DNA from: Chryseobacterium cucumeris
Lineage (GTDB): Bacteria > Bacteroidota > Bacteroidia > Flavobacteriales > Weeksellaceae
Reading direction: 5' to 3'
Assembly (NCBI RefSeq): GCF_016775705.1
Contig: NZ_CP068760.1
Span: 930,001-994,000 of the forward strand
Length of the DNA stretch: 64,000 nt
Positions 1-7,690 of this stretch are shown here, in pieces (within the stretch, counting starts at the first letter, position 1; the number at the start of each line of letters is the position of its first letter). A model generated the notes under the pieces. It saw only the letters and a list, made by a program, of their open reading frames with translations, was not told the DNA's origin and did no database searches. The position numbers were made by a program, and so were the translations under genes.

Positions 1-199
1 GACATATTTTTCAGAAGAAATTCATTATGTATAATTGAAATTCCTACTAGAGTTTGAGGGACTAAATTTAATCATTTTTATAAAAACTACCCCCAATCTC
101 CCATAAATTACAATGAACTTAATAATATCATTCATAGAATTCTCGGGGATCCGAAACAAACCTGTTTATAATCTGCACAACTCATTAGGAAGTTACAAA

Positions 200-300
200 T
201 ACTAGTGTTTTAGTCTTCCTGAGACTTCGGGAGGTTTAAAACAAGCTTGGGGGAGACTTCCGGAGATATCCGAAATGTTCCTGCAAGCTGCGGGAAACCA
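200..300. repeat. GC-richer imperfect repeat patch in the left-edge intergenic region
   Basis: Bases 1-475 hold no convincing gene. A minus-strand open frame at 202-390 has no recognisable product and overlaps this patch, so I do not call it. Within AT-rich surroundings, two imperfect copies of a unit are visible: GAGACTTCGGGAGG at 221-234 and GAGACTTCCGGAGA at 253-266, each followed by an AAGCT..GGG element (about 244-252 and 284-293). The octamer ATCCGAAA also occurs twice, near 150 and 268. It could be a remnant of a dispersed intergenic repeat; copy number elsewhere cannot be judged from this window. Confidence 0.3.
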
Positions 301-475
301 AATGAGGTTTCCAAAAATCTCTCGAAGGTCTGTTTGTAGCAAGACGAGATACATTTTAATTACTATGAGACACTTTGCTATCCACAGCATTCGTGGGCTT
401 AAAAATATTTTAAAAAGTGTATTGTTAATTGATCAAAAAAAATTATTCTTGTAATAAGAATTTAAAAACACAAAA

Positions 476-1098
476 ATGTATAGAAATTCAAAAGTGATAA
501 TATATTTTTTATTTCTGCTAATTGGCTTTAGTATGAAGGCACAGTCAAATTATACATTTGATTATAAATTTCTAATAAAAAGCAGTCTTAGCCCAATAAA
601 TCACAATTCCTCATAAGCTCTGAAAATCAAAACCATATCATGTATCAATATCAAGACAAAACAGCAAAGATATTTGATAATGAAAATAATAAATTTATAG
701 AACTTCATCACAAAACAGAGTTTGACAAGAATATTTATCAATTCATTTCATCTCAAAAACTTACTGGAAGTCATTTTATAATTGATAATATTACCGTTGA
801 AAAAATCGGAGAAAATAAATATTTAATAAAATGTTTCCGCAGTTTTGAAAATATTAAACAAGTGATTAAAATAACTGTAAAGTTAAAACCTTGGGATAAG
901 GATTTAATCCGATTTTATTATTCAGACTTGGGTGGTGATGTTGATAAAAGGCTTATCTCAAGTTTAAAAGAAAAACTGAATGGAAATTATCATTACATTA
1001 TAGAAAGTCATACTATAGATTATAAAAATGGATTTAAGATGACTAATTCAATAAAAGAGATAGAGAAAATTAAATTGCAAATAGCACTTCAAAATTAG
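476..1098 (+). pseudogene. Secreted protein gene split by a one-base frameshift
   Basis: An ATG at 476 opens a frame with a clear signal peptide (about 23 residues, charged start, hydrophobic core, cleavage after MKAQ) that stops at TAA 614-616. The next frame back is open from 592 to 1098, and its first codons read on naturally as KSQFLISSENQNHIMYQYQD. Adding one A to the AAA run at 598-600 joins the two into one secreted protein of about 207 residues. The downstream part alone (from ATG 640, 152 aa) lacks any export signal. I do not recognise the family. The break is either a real inactivating deletion in an A run or a sequencing error. The region ends in a hairpin at 1131-1166. Confidence 0.7.
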
Positions 1099-1130
1099 AA
1101 CAAAAGTGCAGAATATGCTATAGTCAAAAC

Positions 1131-1166
1131 AAAAAGAGCTATCTCAAAATGAAACAGCTCTTTTTT
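1131..1166. terminator. Bidirectional hairpin terminator
   Basis: A 9-bp stem AAAAGAGCT / AGCTCTTTT (1132-1140 with 1156-1164) has A residues on the left and T residues on the right. It lies between two convergent genes and can end transcription from both sides. Confidence 0.75.
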
Positions 1167-1171
1167 ATTGA

Positions 1172-3010
1172 TTATTTTACTTCAACAAAATTATTTTCCA
1201 TATTCACATCAGCAATTCTCTGGCTGAAATCGATTCCCAGGACAGACAATTGAGATTTTGTGTAAGGAATAGTAAGGGTATATTCTTTCTGAGTCCATGG
1301 CCAGTAAGGCATTGTTTTAAACTCACCATAGATATCTTTTTCTTTCCATGTATGGGTCATATTCATCGGAATCTGATAGGTAACGACTTTCTTATCGGTC
1401 GTCATCACACCAAAATCAATCGGCATCGGAACCTGGCCATTATTAACCAGGGTAATGGTGGTAGATTTCGCATCATACTTTACATCCTTAATTCCGTAAT
1501 CGATAGTTTTTGTCGTATTGATCCAGTAATTATGGAACCATTTCAGATCCATCCCTGAAACTTTCTGTGCAATGTGAAGGAAATCCCTGTCTGAAGGATG
1601 CTTCATACTCCACAGGTCATAATATTGCTTTAAGGTTTCGGCAAGATTCTGCTCTCCCATAATATATCCAAGCTGCACCAGATACAATTCACCTTTTACA
1701 TAGGATGCATAAGTGTAAGACGTTCCGTTATCATGATGATCTCCCAACCAAACGGCAGGTTCTTCAATTCCTTTTTTAACGAAGTTTCTGTAGGCATCCA
1801 ATCTTTCAACAAAAGGATTCGGAAGATCTTCAGGGAATAACTGATACATGGTATAGCCTTCCGCATAGCTTGTAAAGCCTTCATCCATCCACGGACGTAC
1901 AGATTCGTTAGTGGCAAGCATCTGCTGATACCATGAGTGAGCTCCCTCATGAGCCATTAATCCCATCAAATCTTTAACACTTTTAGCTTCCCCTAAAATC
2001 ATAGTACACATCCCGTATTCCATTCCGCCGTCTCCTCCCTGGATAAATGCATAGGTAGGATATACATATTTCCCGAAGTGAGCATTCATGATCTGGAAAT
2101 ATTTCGTGATATAAGGCTGAGATTCACCCCATGCTTTCGTTTTATCATTTTTCTGATACACCAGGTATACTTTCGGGCCTTCCGGAACATTGAAGCTTTC
2201 TACAGAATAATCTCTGTCTGCACTCCATGCGAAATCAAGGATATTTTTTGCGGTCCATTTCCAGACCACTTTTTTGTCTTTTTCTGTTTTTATTTTGGCA
2301 TTGGCATCGTAGCCTTTTACTTCTGTTGGATTTTCCAGAATTCCTCCTGCTCCTACGACATAATCTTTGTTGATTTTAATGGTAACATCAAAATCGGAGA
2401 AAGGTGCATGAAATTCTCTTCCCAGATAATCGAAAGTGGCCCAGCCATCATAATCGTATTCAGCAATTTTCGGATACCACTGCGTCATGGTCATGTCTAC
2501 TCCTTCTCTGTTGTTTCTTCCGCTTCTTCTGATCTGCATAGGAATCACAGCATCCCAATCCATTGTAAAGGTAGTCGTAGAATTAGGTTTGATAGGTTCT
2601 GCCAGATACACTTTCATAATGGTTTCCTGAACTTCAAACTTAAGGTCTTTCCCGTTTTGCTTAATCCAGTGGATATTCTGAGCTCCTTCCTGATCTTTTG
2701 GAATGGAAGCGAGTCTTGAAATACCATCTTTCTGCAGTCTCCCGTCCCCATTTTTTCCCTGGGAAGCCACTCTCTGATCCATCATGGAATTAGGTTTGAA
2801 AGCATTCCAGTATAAGTGGAAATAAACCACATTCAGCTCATCGGGTGAATTATTGGTGTATTCTAAAGTTTGTTTTCCCTGATAGGTAAATTTTTCAGCA
2901 TTGACATCAATATCCATCTTGTACTTCGCAGCCTGCTGATAATAAGCTCCTTGCTGAGCCTGAAATTGTGAAATGATAAACGCAAAAATGATTGCAGCCG
3001 ATTTTCTCAT
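1172..3010 (-). CDS. M1 family (gluzincin) metallopeptidase, secreted
   Basis: A 612-residue zinc peptidase of the aminopeptidase N (M1) superfamily. A signal peptide ends near FQAQ, so the protein acts in the periplasm or outside the cell. The zinc site is explicit: HEGAH at about residues 354-358, followed exactly 18 residues later by the third ligand in WMDEG, which is the HEXXH-x18-E gluzincin signature. Upstream, GGMEYG at about 329-334 is the counterpart of the GxMEN substrate-binding motif, with Tyr in place of Asn. The N-terminal half resembles the M1 beta-sandwich. It has no T9SS sorting domain. It is monocistronic, convergent with the frameshifted gene and sharing its terminator. 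The expected role is trimming N-terminal residues of peptides; the substrate is unknown. Confidence 0.9.
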   Translation of the reverse strand: MRKSAAIIFAFIISQFQAQQGAYYQQAAKYKMDIDVNAEKFTYQGKQTLEYTNNSPDELNVVYFHLYWNAFKPNSMMDQRVASQGKNGDGRLQKDGISRLASIPKDQEGAQNIHWIKQNGKDLKFEVQETIMKVYLAEPIKPNSTTTFTMDWDAVIPMQIRRSGRNNREGVDMTMTQWYPKIAEYDYDGWATFDYLGREFHAPFSDFDVTIKINKDYVVGAGGILENPTEVKGYDANAKIKTEKDKKVVWKWTAKNILDFAWSADRDYSVESFNVPEGPKVYLVYQKNDKTKAWGESQPYITKYFQIMNAHFGKYVYPTYAFIQGGDGGMEYGMCTMILGEAKSVKDLMGLMAHEGAHSWYQQMLATNESVRPWMDEGFTSYAEGYTMYQLFPEDLPNPFVERLDAYRNFVKKGIEEPAVWLGDHHDNGTSYTYASYVKGELYLVQLGYIMGEQNLAETLKQYYDLWSMKHPSDRDFLHIAQKVSGMDLKWFHNYWINTTKTIDYGIKDVKYDAKSTTITLVNNGQVPMPIDFGVMTTDKKVVTYQIPMNMTHTWKEKDIYGEFKTMPYWPWTQKEYTLTIPYTKSQLSVLGIDFSQRIADVNMENNFVEVK

Positions 3011-3169
3011 TTAAAATTTTATTTTTTCTAAAGGTAGGTAATTTATATAAGAACCTCAAATAGGAGTTATCCCGAGGTTTTATTCTGTTTATTATGGTTT
3101 TAGATGGAAATTAATCTGAATTGTTAAATTCTTTTTTGAGCTTTCTTTCAATAATCCGATTTACAGTTT

Positions 3170-3661
3170 TTAAAAGTTGCTTCTCCTATTTTCATATGTT
3201 TTTAATATTTTTTTGATTAAAGTAATCTGTCCCAGATGATAATAGCTGTGTTCAATCATTCCATCGATATTTCTTCGGTAAGTTCCATATTTTTCATCAA
3301 CGAAAACCTCATCCAGTTGGGAATCCGGCATCTGTTCCAATAATGTGGCAAACTTTTCAGAATCCGTCCAGAGTTTACTCAGCAAGTCTTCCCATTGTTG
3401 CTGAGATTCTATGGGAGGAAGATCAAAACTGAATTTGTCTTTAATCTCAAGAGCTCCTCCTTCAAAGACATTGATAATACCTGCAATATAATAATCGATG
3501 TGAAAAGTAAGCATCGCAATGGTATTCAAAGTATCTACTTTTGTTACCGCCTGTTCCCAGGTCACCTCTGAAAGCTGATCTTTAAAATTGGTATTGGCGA
3601 TCCAGAAACCATCCAGCAAAACTTCTCTGAATCTTTTGGCGAGTTGTGAAACTGAACTCAT
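3170..3661 (-). CDS. DinB/DUF1572-like putative metal-binding protein
   Basis: A 163-residue cytosolic protein with the four-helix DinB-like pattern. His54 in FHIDYY and the pair His138/His142 in EHSYYHLGQ match the three-histidine divalent metal site of the DinB/YfiT family. Members are mostly uncharacterised; some act in thiol-dependent detoxification (bacillithiol transferases), but nothing here identifies a substrate. It stands alone, with about 190 bases to each neighbouring gene, and has the family's usual length. The start at 3661 is the first in-frame ATG and begins MSSVSQLAKR. Confidence 0.75.
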   Translation of the reverse strand: MSSVSQLAKRFREVLLDGFWIANTNFKDQLSEVTWEQAVTKVDTLNTIAMLTFHIDYYIAGIINVFEGGALEIKDKFSFDLPPIESQQQWEDLLSKLWTDSEKFATLLEQMPDSQLDEVFVDEKYGTYRRNIDGMIEHSYYHLGQITLIKKILKTYENRRSNF

Positions 3662-3797
3662 GAATATATATTTATGTTTCCTAAAGATAGGTTTTTATTT
3701 AAACACAAATTTCACCAATGAAAACCACTATTTTAAACACAATAAAATAGTGCAATTTGTGAAATAAATTCGTGATATTTGTGTTTAACTAATTACA

Positions 3798-3832
3798 AAA
3801 AAACCTCAAATACAAAAGTATCTGAGGTTGAT
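3798..3832 (-). terminator. Terminator of the gene at 3854-5545
   Basis: On the minus strand an AACCTCA...TGAGGTT hairpin (3802-3808 with 3823-3829, extended by ATAC/GTAT) is followed by a run of seven T. Confidence 0.75.
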
Positions 3833-3853
3833 ATTATAATGATTGAATTACAA

Positions 3854-5545
3854 TTATTTTTTAGCCGAAGCTTCTTTCTTACCGCTTCTTAAAATCTTTT
3901 CAAGGATTCTTAAAGTGATCAGATACGTTGGTTTTACTCCTGTAAGACCCAGGCCTCCTGAAGACAGTGTGCTTCCCGTTTCCAACGGATTATCCGATGC
4001 ATAATAAGCATACATGACAAACAAATCCGGTGAAATATGGTGTCTGATCTTGGATGCTACCTGAATAGCTTTCTGGTAGTGTGCTCCTTCCATTTCAAGA
4101 CCAATAGCTTTCCATGAAGTATTCATAAAATAGGAAAGGATATCTTTATTCTGGAGAGAGGTTCCCAGCACCGTAATCATTGGTCCTTCAAAAGCTTTTA
4201 ATTCATCATCTTTAAAATCTTCCAGTTTTAAGGCATTTTCAAAAGGATAGTTATCTGCAGTTCCTTCGAAAATATGAGAAGTAGGGATCATGATATCACC
4301 TTTCGCTCCGGTAAGAATACCTGCTTTACCCATGATGGAAACGGATTTTACATGCATCATGTATACTTCTCCTTTATGTTCAAAAGGTCTCAGCAATTCG
4401 TCCATTACTTCGAAAGCCTGCTCTCCGAAGGCATAGTCAAAAACCATTACTACATCATCACTTGAGAACTTGATGTCTGCAAATGGTGTATTTTTCAGAT
4501 CTGTTTTGCTGAGGTCTATAATCTGAACGTCAATATTACTTCCACTCTTGTCAGCAATATGAATCATCCCTTCCTCCAAAGCATATTTTAAAACTTTATC
4601 ACGAAGTTCTTTCTTATTGGAGATCTCTTCGTACAGTTTATAATCTACCTCGTGGTGCTGCTTCTTTTTAAGGGCATTATTGGCATACAGCATATTTTTC
4701 ACCGAGTGCATATTGGCTGAAATAATGTGTAAAGGACGCATATGAAGATTGTTTTCAAATAAAACTTCCTTCACTTTGTTTGCCCATTTTTCTCCAAAAT
4801 AATGGTGCCCTACTCTTTCTTTCAATATAGAACTGAAATGAATTTCTCTTTCTCTGCTACCTTTTGCATCATCAAGACTTACTTTTCCTAAGTTGTAAAT
4901 GATTTTGAACAGACGGTCAGGATTATGATCGTCACCAAAAGTATTATAAGCTCTTAAAGTTTCATCAAAAGATCTTCCTATTAAAGAAGAAAGATGAATA
5001 AGTGCCACTTCTTTTTCTTTTCTGCTGAATTTCTTTTCTCCCTTCACTACTTCTTCAATAATTTTGAAGGCACGTGTCGGTTTCCAGTTTTCATCCTGGA
5101 TGAATGCCAGATTACGGATTTTATCAGCTTCTATAAACAGGAAGGTAAGGTGGGTAAGAATGTCATAAATTTCAGAACGGCCCAAAAGAACCTCAATATT
5201 CATCTGGTGTTCGTCTATTCTATAACAGTTTCTTCTTCTTTTCTTGGGAACAATAGGTTCGAAACTTCCTTTATCAAACCCTTCATCAGATGTAAGATGA
5301 ATAAAAGCACATTCTTCAATTCCTTCCGGAAGTCTGTCCAGTACATACATCAAACCGTCCAATTCCAATTTGCTCGGAATATTCATGGTTCCATAAATTT
5401 CCGGATTGATGGTCTTTAACAAACTTCTGATACTTTCTCCTGAAACTCCGCCCGGCTTGAAAAATCCTCTATAAAATAAGTGTCTCATAGAGATGTATAG
5501 TCTTTCAATAGCCTCTGTTGTTTCTCTTGCTCTAGAATTTGTCAT
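3854..5545 (-). CDS. Conserved flavobacterial protein (DUF6909-like) with nucleosidase/phosphorylase-like C-terminus
   Basis: About 563 residues, no signal peptide or membrane segment. I recognise it as a conserved Bacteroidota family, probably the one called DUF6909, with no assigned function. The C-terminal third contains GLEMEGAH near residues 479-486, which resembles the Glu-Met-Glu nucleoside-binding motif of the purine nucleoside phosphorylase / MTA nucleosidase fold, and a Ser/Gly-rich stretch follows (STLSSGGLGL). A nucleotide- or nucleoside-hydrolysing role, as in AMP nucleosidase, is therefore possible but is inference. The frame is open to an earlier ATG at 5584, but a TAnnTTTG box at 5561-5568 lies inside that extension, so I place the start at 5545 (MTNSRARETTEAIERLY). 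It has its own terminator. Confidence 0.7.
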   Translation of the reverse strand: MTNSRARETTEAIERLYISMRHLFYRGFFKPGGVSGESIRSLLKTINPEIYGTMNIPSKLELDGLMYVLDRLPEGIEECAFIHLTSDEGFDKGSFEPIVPKKRRRNCYRIDEHQMNIEVLLGRSEIYDILTHLTFLFIEADKIRNLAFIQDENWKPTRAFKIIEEVVKGEKKFSRKEKEVALIHLSSLIGRSFDETLRAYNTFGDDHNPDRLFKIIYNLGKVSLDDAKGSREREIHFSSILKERVGHHYFGEKWANKVKEVLFENNLHMRPLHIISANMHSVKNMLYANNALKKKQHHEVDYKLYEEISNKKELRDKVLKYALEEGMIHIADKSGSNIDVQIIDLSKTDLKNTPFADIKFSSDDVVMVFDYAFGEQAFEVMDELLRPFEHKGEVYMMHVKSVSIMGKAGILTGAKGDIMIPTSHIFEGTADNYPFENALKLEDFKDDELKAFEGPMITVLGTSLQNKDILSYFMNTSWKAIGLEMEGAHYQKAIQVASKIRHHISPDLFVMYAYYASDNPLETGSTLSSGGLGLTGVKPTYLITLRILEKILRSGKKEASAKK

Positions 5546-5560
5546 AAAATAAATTTCACA

Positions 5561-5568
5561 CAAATATA
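5561..5568 (-). promoter_or_regulatory. -7 box TATATTTG for the gene at 3854-5545
   Basis: A perfect TAnnTTTG match on the minus strand ends 15 bases before the ATG at 5545, and it excludes the longer start at 5584. I see no TTG at the usual -33 spacing. Confidence 0.6.
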
Positions 5569-5681
5569 CAAAATCTTTGCCCACTTTATTTTAACTGTCT
5601 TTTAACAAGTCGTTTAAAACATATCCTTCAGGCTGATGCCTATTTGTTTTTAATACGTCGAGATTTGGCGTCTTCCAAGCC

Positions 5682-5689
5682 TAAGTTTG
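5682..5689 (+). promoter_or_regulatory. -7 box TAAGTTTG for the 5719-7438 pair
   Basis: A TAnnTTTG match ends 29 bases before the ATG at 5719. A TTTG lies upstream at 5664-5667, but that spacing is shorter than the usual 19-21. Confidence 0.45.
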
Positions 5690-5718
5690 TCATATATTCA
5701 TAATTAAAACATATACAG

Positions 5719-7044
5719 ATGAGCTATCCAAAAAGATTAGGGTTACATACCCAATATCCATCGATGAGAATTTCAAGTCTTGCAGAACAGGAAATATTAA
5801 CAGTAAAAGATAGGGAAGACGCAGATGTTCTCTTTCTCAATAAAACAGAGCTTAATACGGTAAAAACTCTTTTTCAGATTCGTAATGCAAATTATTACAG
5901 AAAATATATTAAGCCCATTCAGTTATCTGATTATTCTACAGATATTTTCCCAAAAGAAAGAGTCTTTATTGTGGGAAAAATTTTTCCGGTAATTAATATT
6001 CTTTTCAACTACGTAGGGGTAAAAGATGTGGAGCAAAACATCAATCCACTTGTTATAGAAATTGTAGAAGGATCTTCTAGAGTAAAATACTTTGATTCTG
6101 CCATACATCATTCAAAATACATTAATATTGATGGGGGTAAAATTAAAATACTCCTTCCCAAAAATTATGTTGGTAATAATTTTCCTCAGTTGATGTATGA
6201 TTTCCTCACCAACAAAAATTCTGTAGAAAAATATATTGGAGGAGAATTTCCCGATTATGAAACATACAAACTTGCTTTACGAAACAAAGCTATAAAAATA
6301 GAAGACTGGAAAGGACAGGATGGTTCATGGCTGACAAAAGACAGGGCAGAAAATAATGATACCTGGAGAAGAGCCTATTCTTATATTATTGAACACAAAA
6401 TACCAGGAAGACTTGCCCCTTTCAAACAAATTTATGATTTTTACGAGGGCGTGGACTGGAATATTAAAAATCGATTCGGGCATGATGTAAAATGGTGCAA
6501 AGGCGCTAAAGGATTGGTAAAAGCATTATCAAACTCACTGGAAGGAGGGAATAGTTTTCTAGCAAATGATGTTGAAACTATTTTAAATGAATTAAATTTA
6601 GGGATCTGTGATTTTGCAATAACCAAATTTCATGAGCTTATGTATGGTCAATATGCTAAAACTCCTTTAAAAGGAGACGCCGCTTACCTCTGGGATAAAG
6701 AATTTATACAACATGAGCAAGGGGTTGTAGCTCCTCCCATTTATGGAAAAACAAGTTCATCAACTATATCCAGGTTTCAGAATATGGCAGACAAAGACCC
6801 TCAGGGTGGATGGCATGGAGCCGGAGCTCAGGCAATTAGTTGGTTCAACGACATTGTTCCGGCATTCGATGATTTTACACCTAATGCTAAAGTAACAGAT
6901 TCACAGTTTAGAATAGACTTACCGTTATTAATGCTATATTTATACAAGCATAAACCAAAATGGTATGGGTTCAAGGGCAAACTAAATCCAGATGGAACAG
7001 TCAATAATGAAATTGTAAAAATTATTAAACCTTATGAAAAATAA
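5719..7044 (+). CDS. Protein of unknown function, first of a two-gene unit
   Basis: A 441-residue, apparently soluble protein with no signal peptide, no membrane helix and no family I recognise. It begins MSYPKRLGLHTQYPSMRIS and is rich in Lys, Tyr, Trp and Asn. Distinctive segments include WKGQDGSWLTKDRAENND (about residues 196-213), FGHDVKWCKGAKGLVKAL (about 251-268), FHELMYGQY (about 308-316) and WHGAGAQAISWFND (about 368-381). His, Cys and Glu in these could be catalytic, but I cannot assign an active site. Its last 11 bases overlap the start of a small membrane-protein gene, so the two are almost certainly cotranscribed. A soluble orphan coupled to a small membrane protein resembles effector-immunity or toxin-antitoxin layouts; this is inference. 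I see no secretion marker such as PAAR, Rhs or VgrG. Confidence 0.6.
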   Translation: MSYPKRLGLHTQYPSMRISSLAEQEILTVKDREDADVLFLNKTELNTVKTLFQIRNANYYRKYIKPIQLSDYSTDIFPKERVFIVGKIFPVINILFNYVGVKDVEQNINPLVIEIVEGSSRVKYFDSAIHHSKYINIDGGKIKILLPKNYVGNNFPQLMYDFLTNKNSVEKYIGGEFPDYETYKLALRNKAIKIEDWKGQDGSWLTKDRAENNDTWRRAYSYIIEHKIPGRLAPFKQIYDFYEGVDWNIKNRFGHDVKWCKGAKGLVKALSNSLEGGNSFLANDVETILNELNLGICDFAITKFHELMYGQYAKTPLKGDAAYLWDKEFIQHEQGVVAPPIYGKTSSSTISRFQNMADKDPQGGWHGAGAQAISWFNDIVPAFDDFTPNAKVTDSQFRIDLPLLMLYLYKHKPKWYGFKGKLNPDGTVNNEIVKIIKPYEK

Positions 7045-7438
7045 ATTAAACAGAATTTCTCTTTTTTGGAAAATATGGATTTGTCATATCTTTATATACT
7101 TTCCTATCAGAGCTTTATTTTTTTTGTTTCAGCTTGATGAAGCACCAAACCTTACCCAAATTATTAAATCAATTTTAATATCCCCTTTTGCAGGAATCTA
7201 TGGATTATTTGATAAGTTCCCTTTGGTAATTCTCCTTCAAATGCTGACCATGTTCTTTGTAAACCAGGTGATTTCTTCTAAAAAAATATTACCATATCTC
7301 TTCATAACTTTTGGAACTCATGTTTTATTCTATGTATTTGATGTTTATGATATGGATTATTTTAGGCCTTTTCTCTATTCATTTTTTATTTTTCTGCCTA
7401 TATTTTTATTTATTTTCAGAAAAAATCTCAAAAATTAA
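7034..7438 (+). CDS. Small polytopic membrane protein overlapping the preceding orphan gene
   Basis: 134 residues with about four hydrophobic segments: roughly residues 10-33, 37-56, 58-78 and 83-127, the last long enough for two helices. It has a basic start (MKNKLNR) and a basic end (FRKNLKN), as expected for an inner-membrane protein. No family is recognised. The ATG lies inside the end of the preceding gene (11-base overlap), indicating translational coupling and a shared job. If the 441-residue partner is toxic, this would be the natural immunity candidate; otherwise it may be a membrane anchor. A different-frame open reading frame over its 3' end (7311-7592) looks like a shadow. Confidence 0.6.
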   Translation: MKNKLNRISLFWKIWICHIFIYFPIRALFFLFQLDEAPNLTQIIKSILISPFAGIYGLFDKFPLVILLQMLTMFFVNQVISSKKILPYLFITFGTHVLFYVFDVYDMDYFRPFLYSFFIFLPIFLFIFRKNLKN

Positions 7439-7611
7439 GTTAAATAATTGTAATTTTAATTTGATATATCCTGGAAGACAGCAAATACAATTGCTCTTTG
7501 CACCGTCCGGACAATTAGCTTCCATACTCCAAGTCCTTCTGAATACAAAACCACAAAACACCCCTGTAAAAAAACACCAAACAATTGTTTAGATTATATA
7601 AAATTTCAAAC

Positions 7612-7635
7612 AACCCCTAAAATTTTTAGGGTTAA
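7612..7635 (+). terminator. Possible terminator-like hairpin upstream of glnN
   Basis: CCCTAAAA (7615-7622) and TTTTAGGG (7624-7631) form an 8-bp inverted repeat, but the loop is almost absent and no strong T run follows. It lies in the 252-base gap between the membrane-protein gene and glnN, in which I see no gene. Confidence 0.3.
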
Positions 7636-7659
7636 AATATTTTCAATTCATTTTTTTTG

Positions 7660-7667
7660 TAAATTTG
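7660..7667 (+). promoter_or_regulatory. -7 box TAAATTTG for glnN
   Basis: A perfect TAnnTTTG match ends 23 bases before the glnN ATG. The upstream sequence is T-rich, without a clear TTG. Confidence 0.6.
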
Positions 7668-7690
7668 CGCTGTAAAAAATCAACCCAATT

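Noticed and set aside
202..390. Minus-strand open frame of 62 codons at the left edge
   Set aside because: It has no recognisable product or promoter and overlaps a patch of imperfect repeats; it is probably non-coding.
2078..2719. Plus-strand 213-codon frame inside the M1 peptidase gene
   Set aside because: It lies antisense to a gene with intact catalytic motifs and has no recognisable product.
7437..7524. Cys-rich minus-strand reading frame (NCPDGAKSNCICCLPGY) that looks like a bacteriocin core
   Set aside because: No double-glycine leader or plausible signal precedes it in frame, and no start with a suitable upstream region is seen. It may be a remnant, but I cannot support a gene.
7311..7592. 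Plus-strand 93-codon frame over the end of the small membrane-protein gene
   Set aside because: It reads the same DNA in another frame, and the hydrophobic part is a shadow of the membrane helices.
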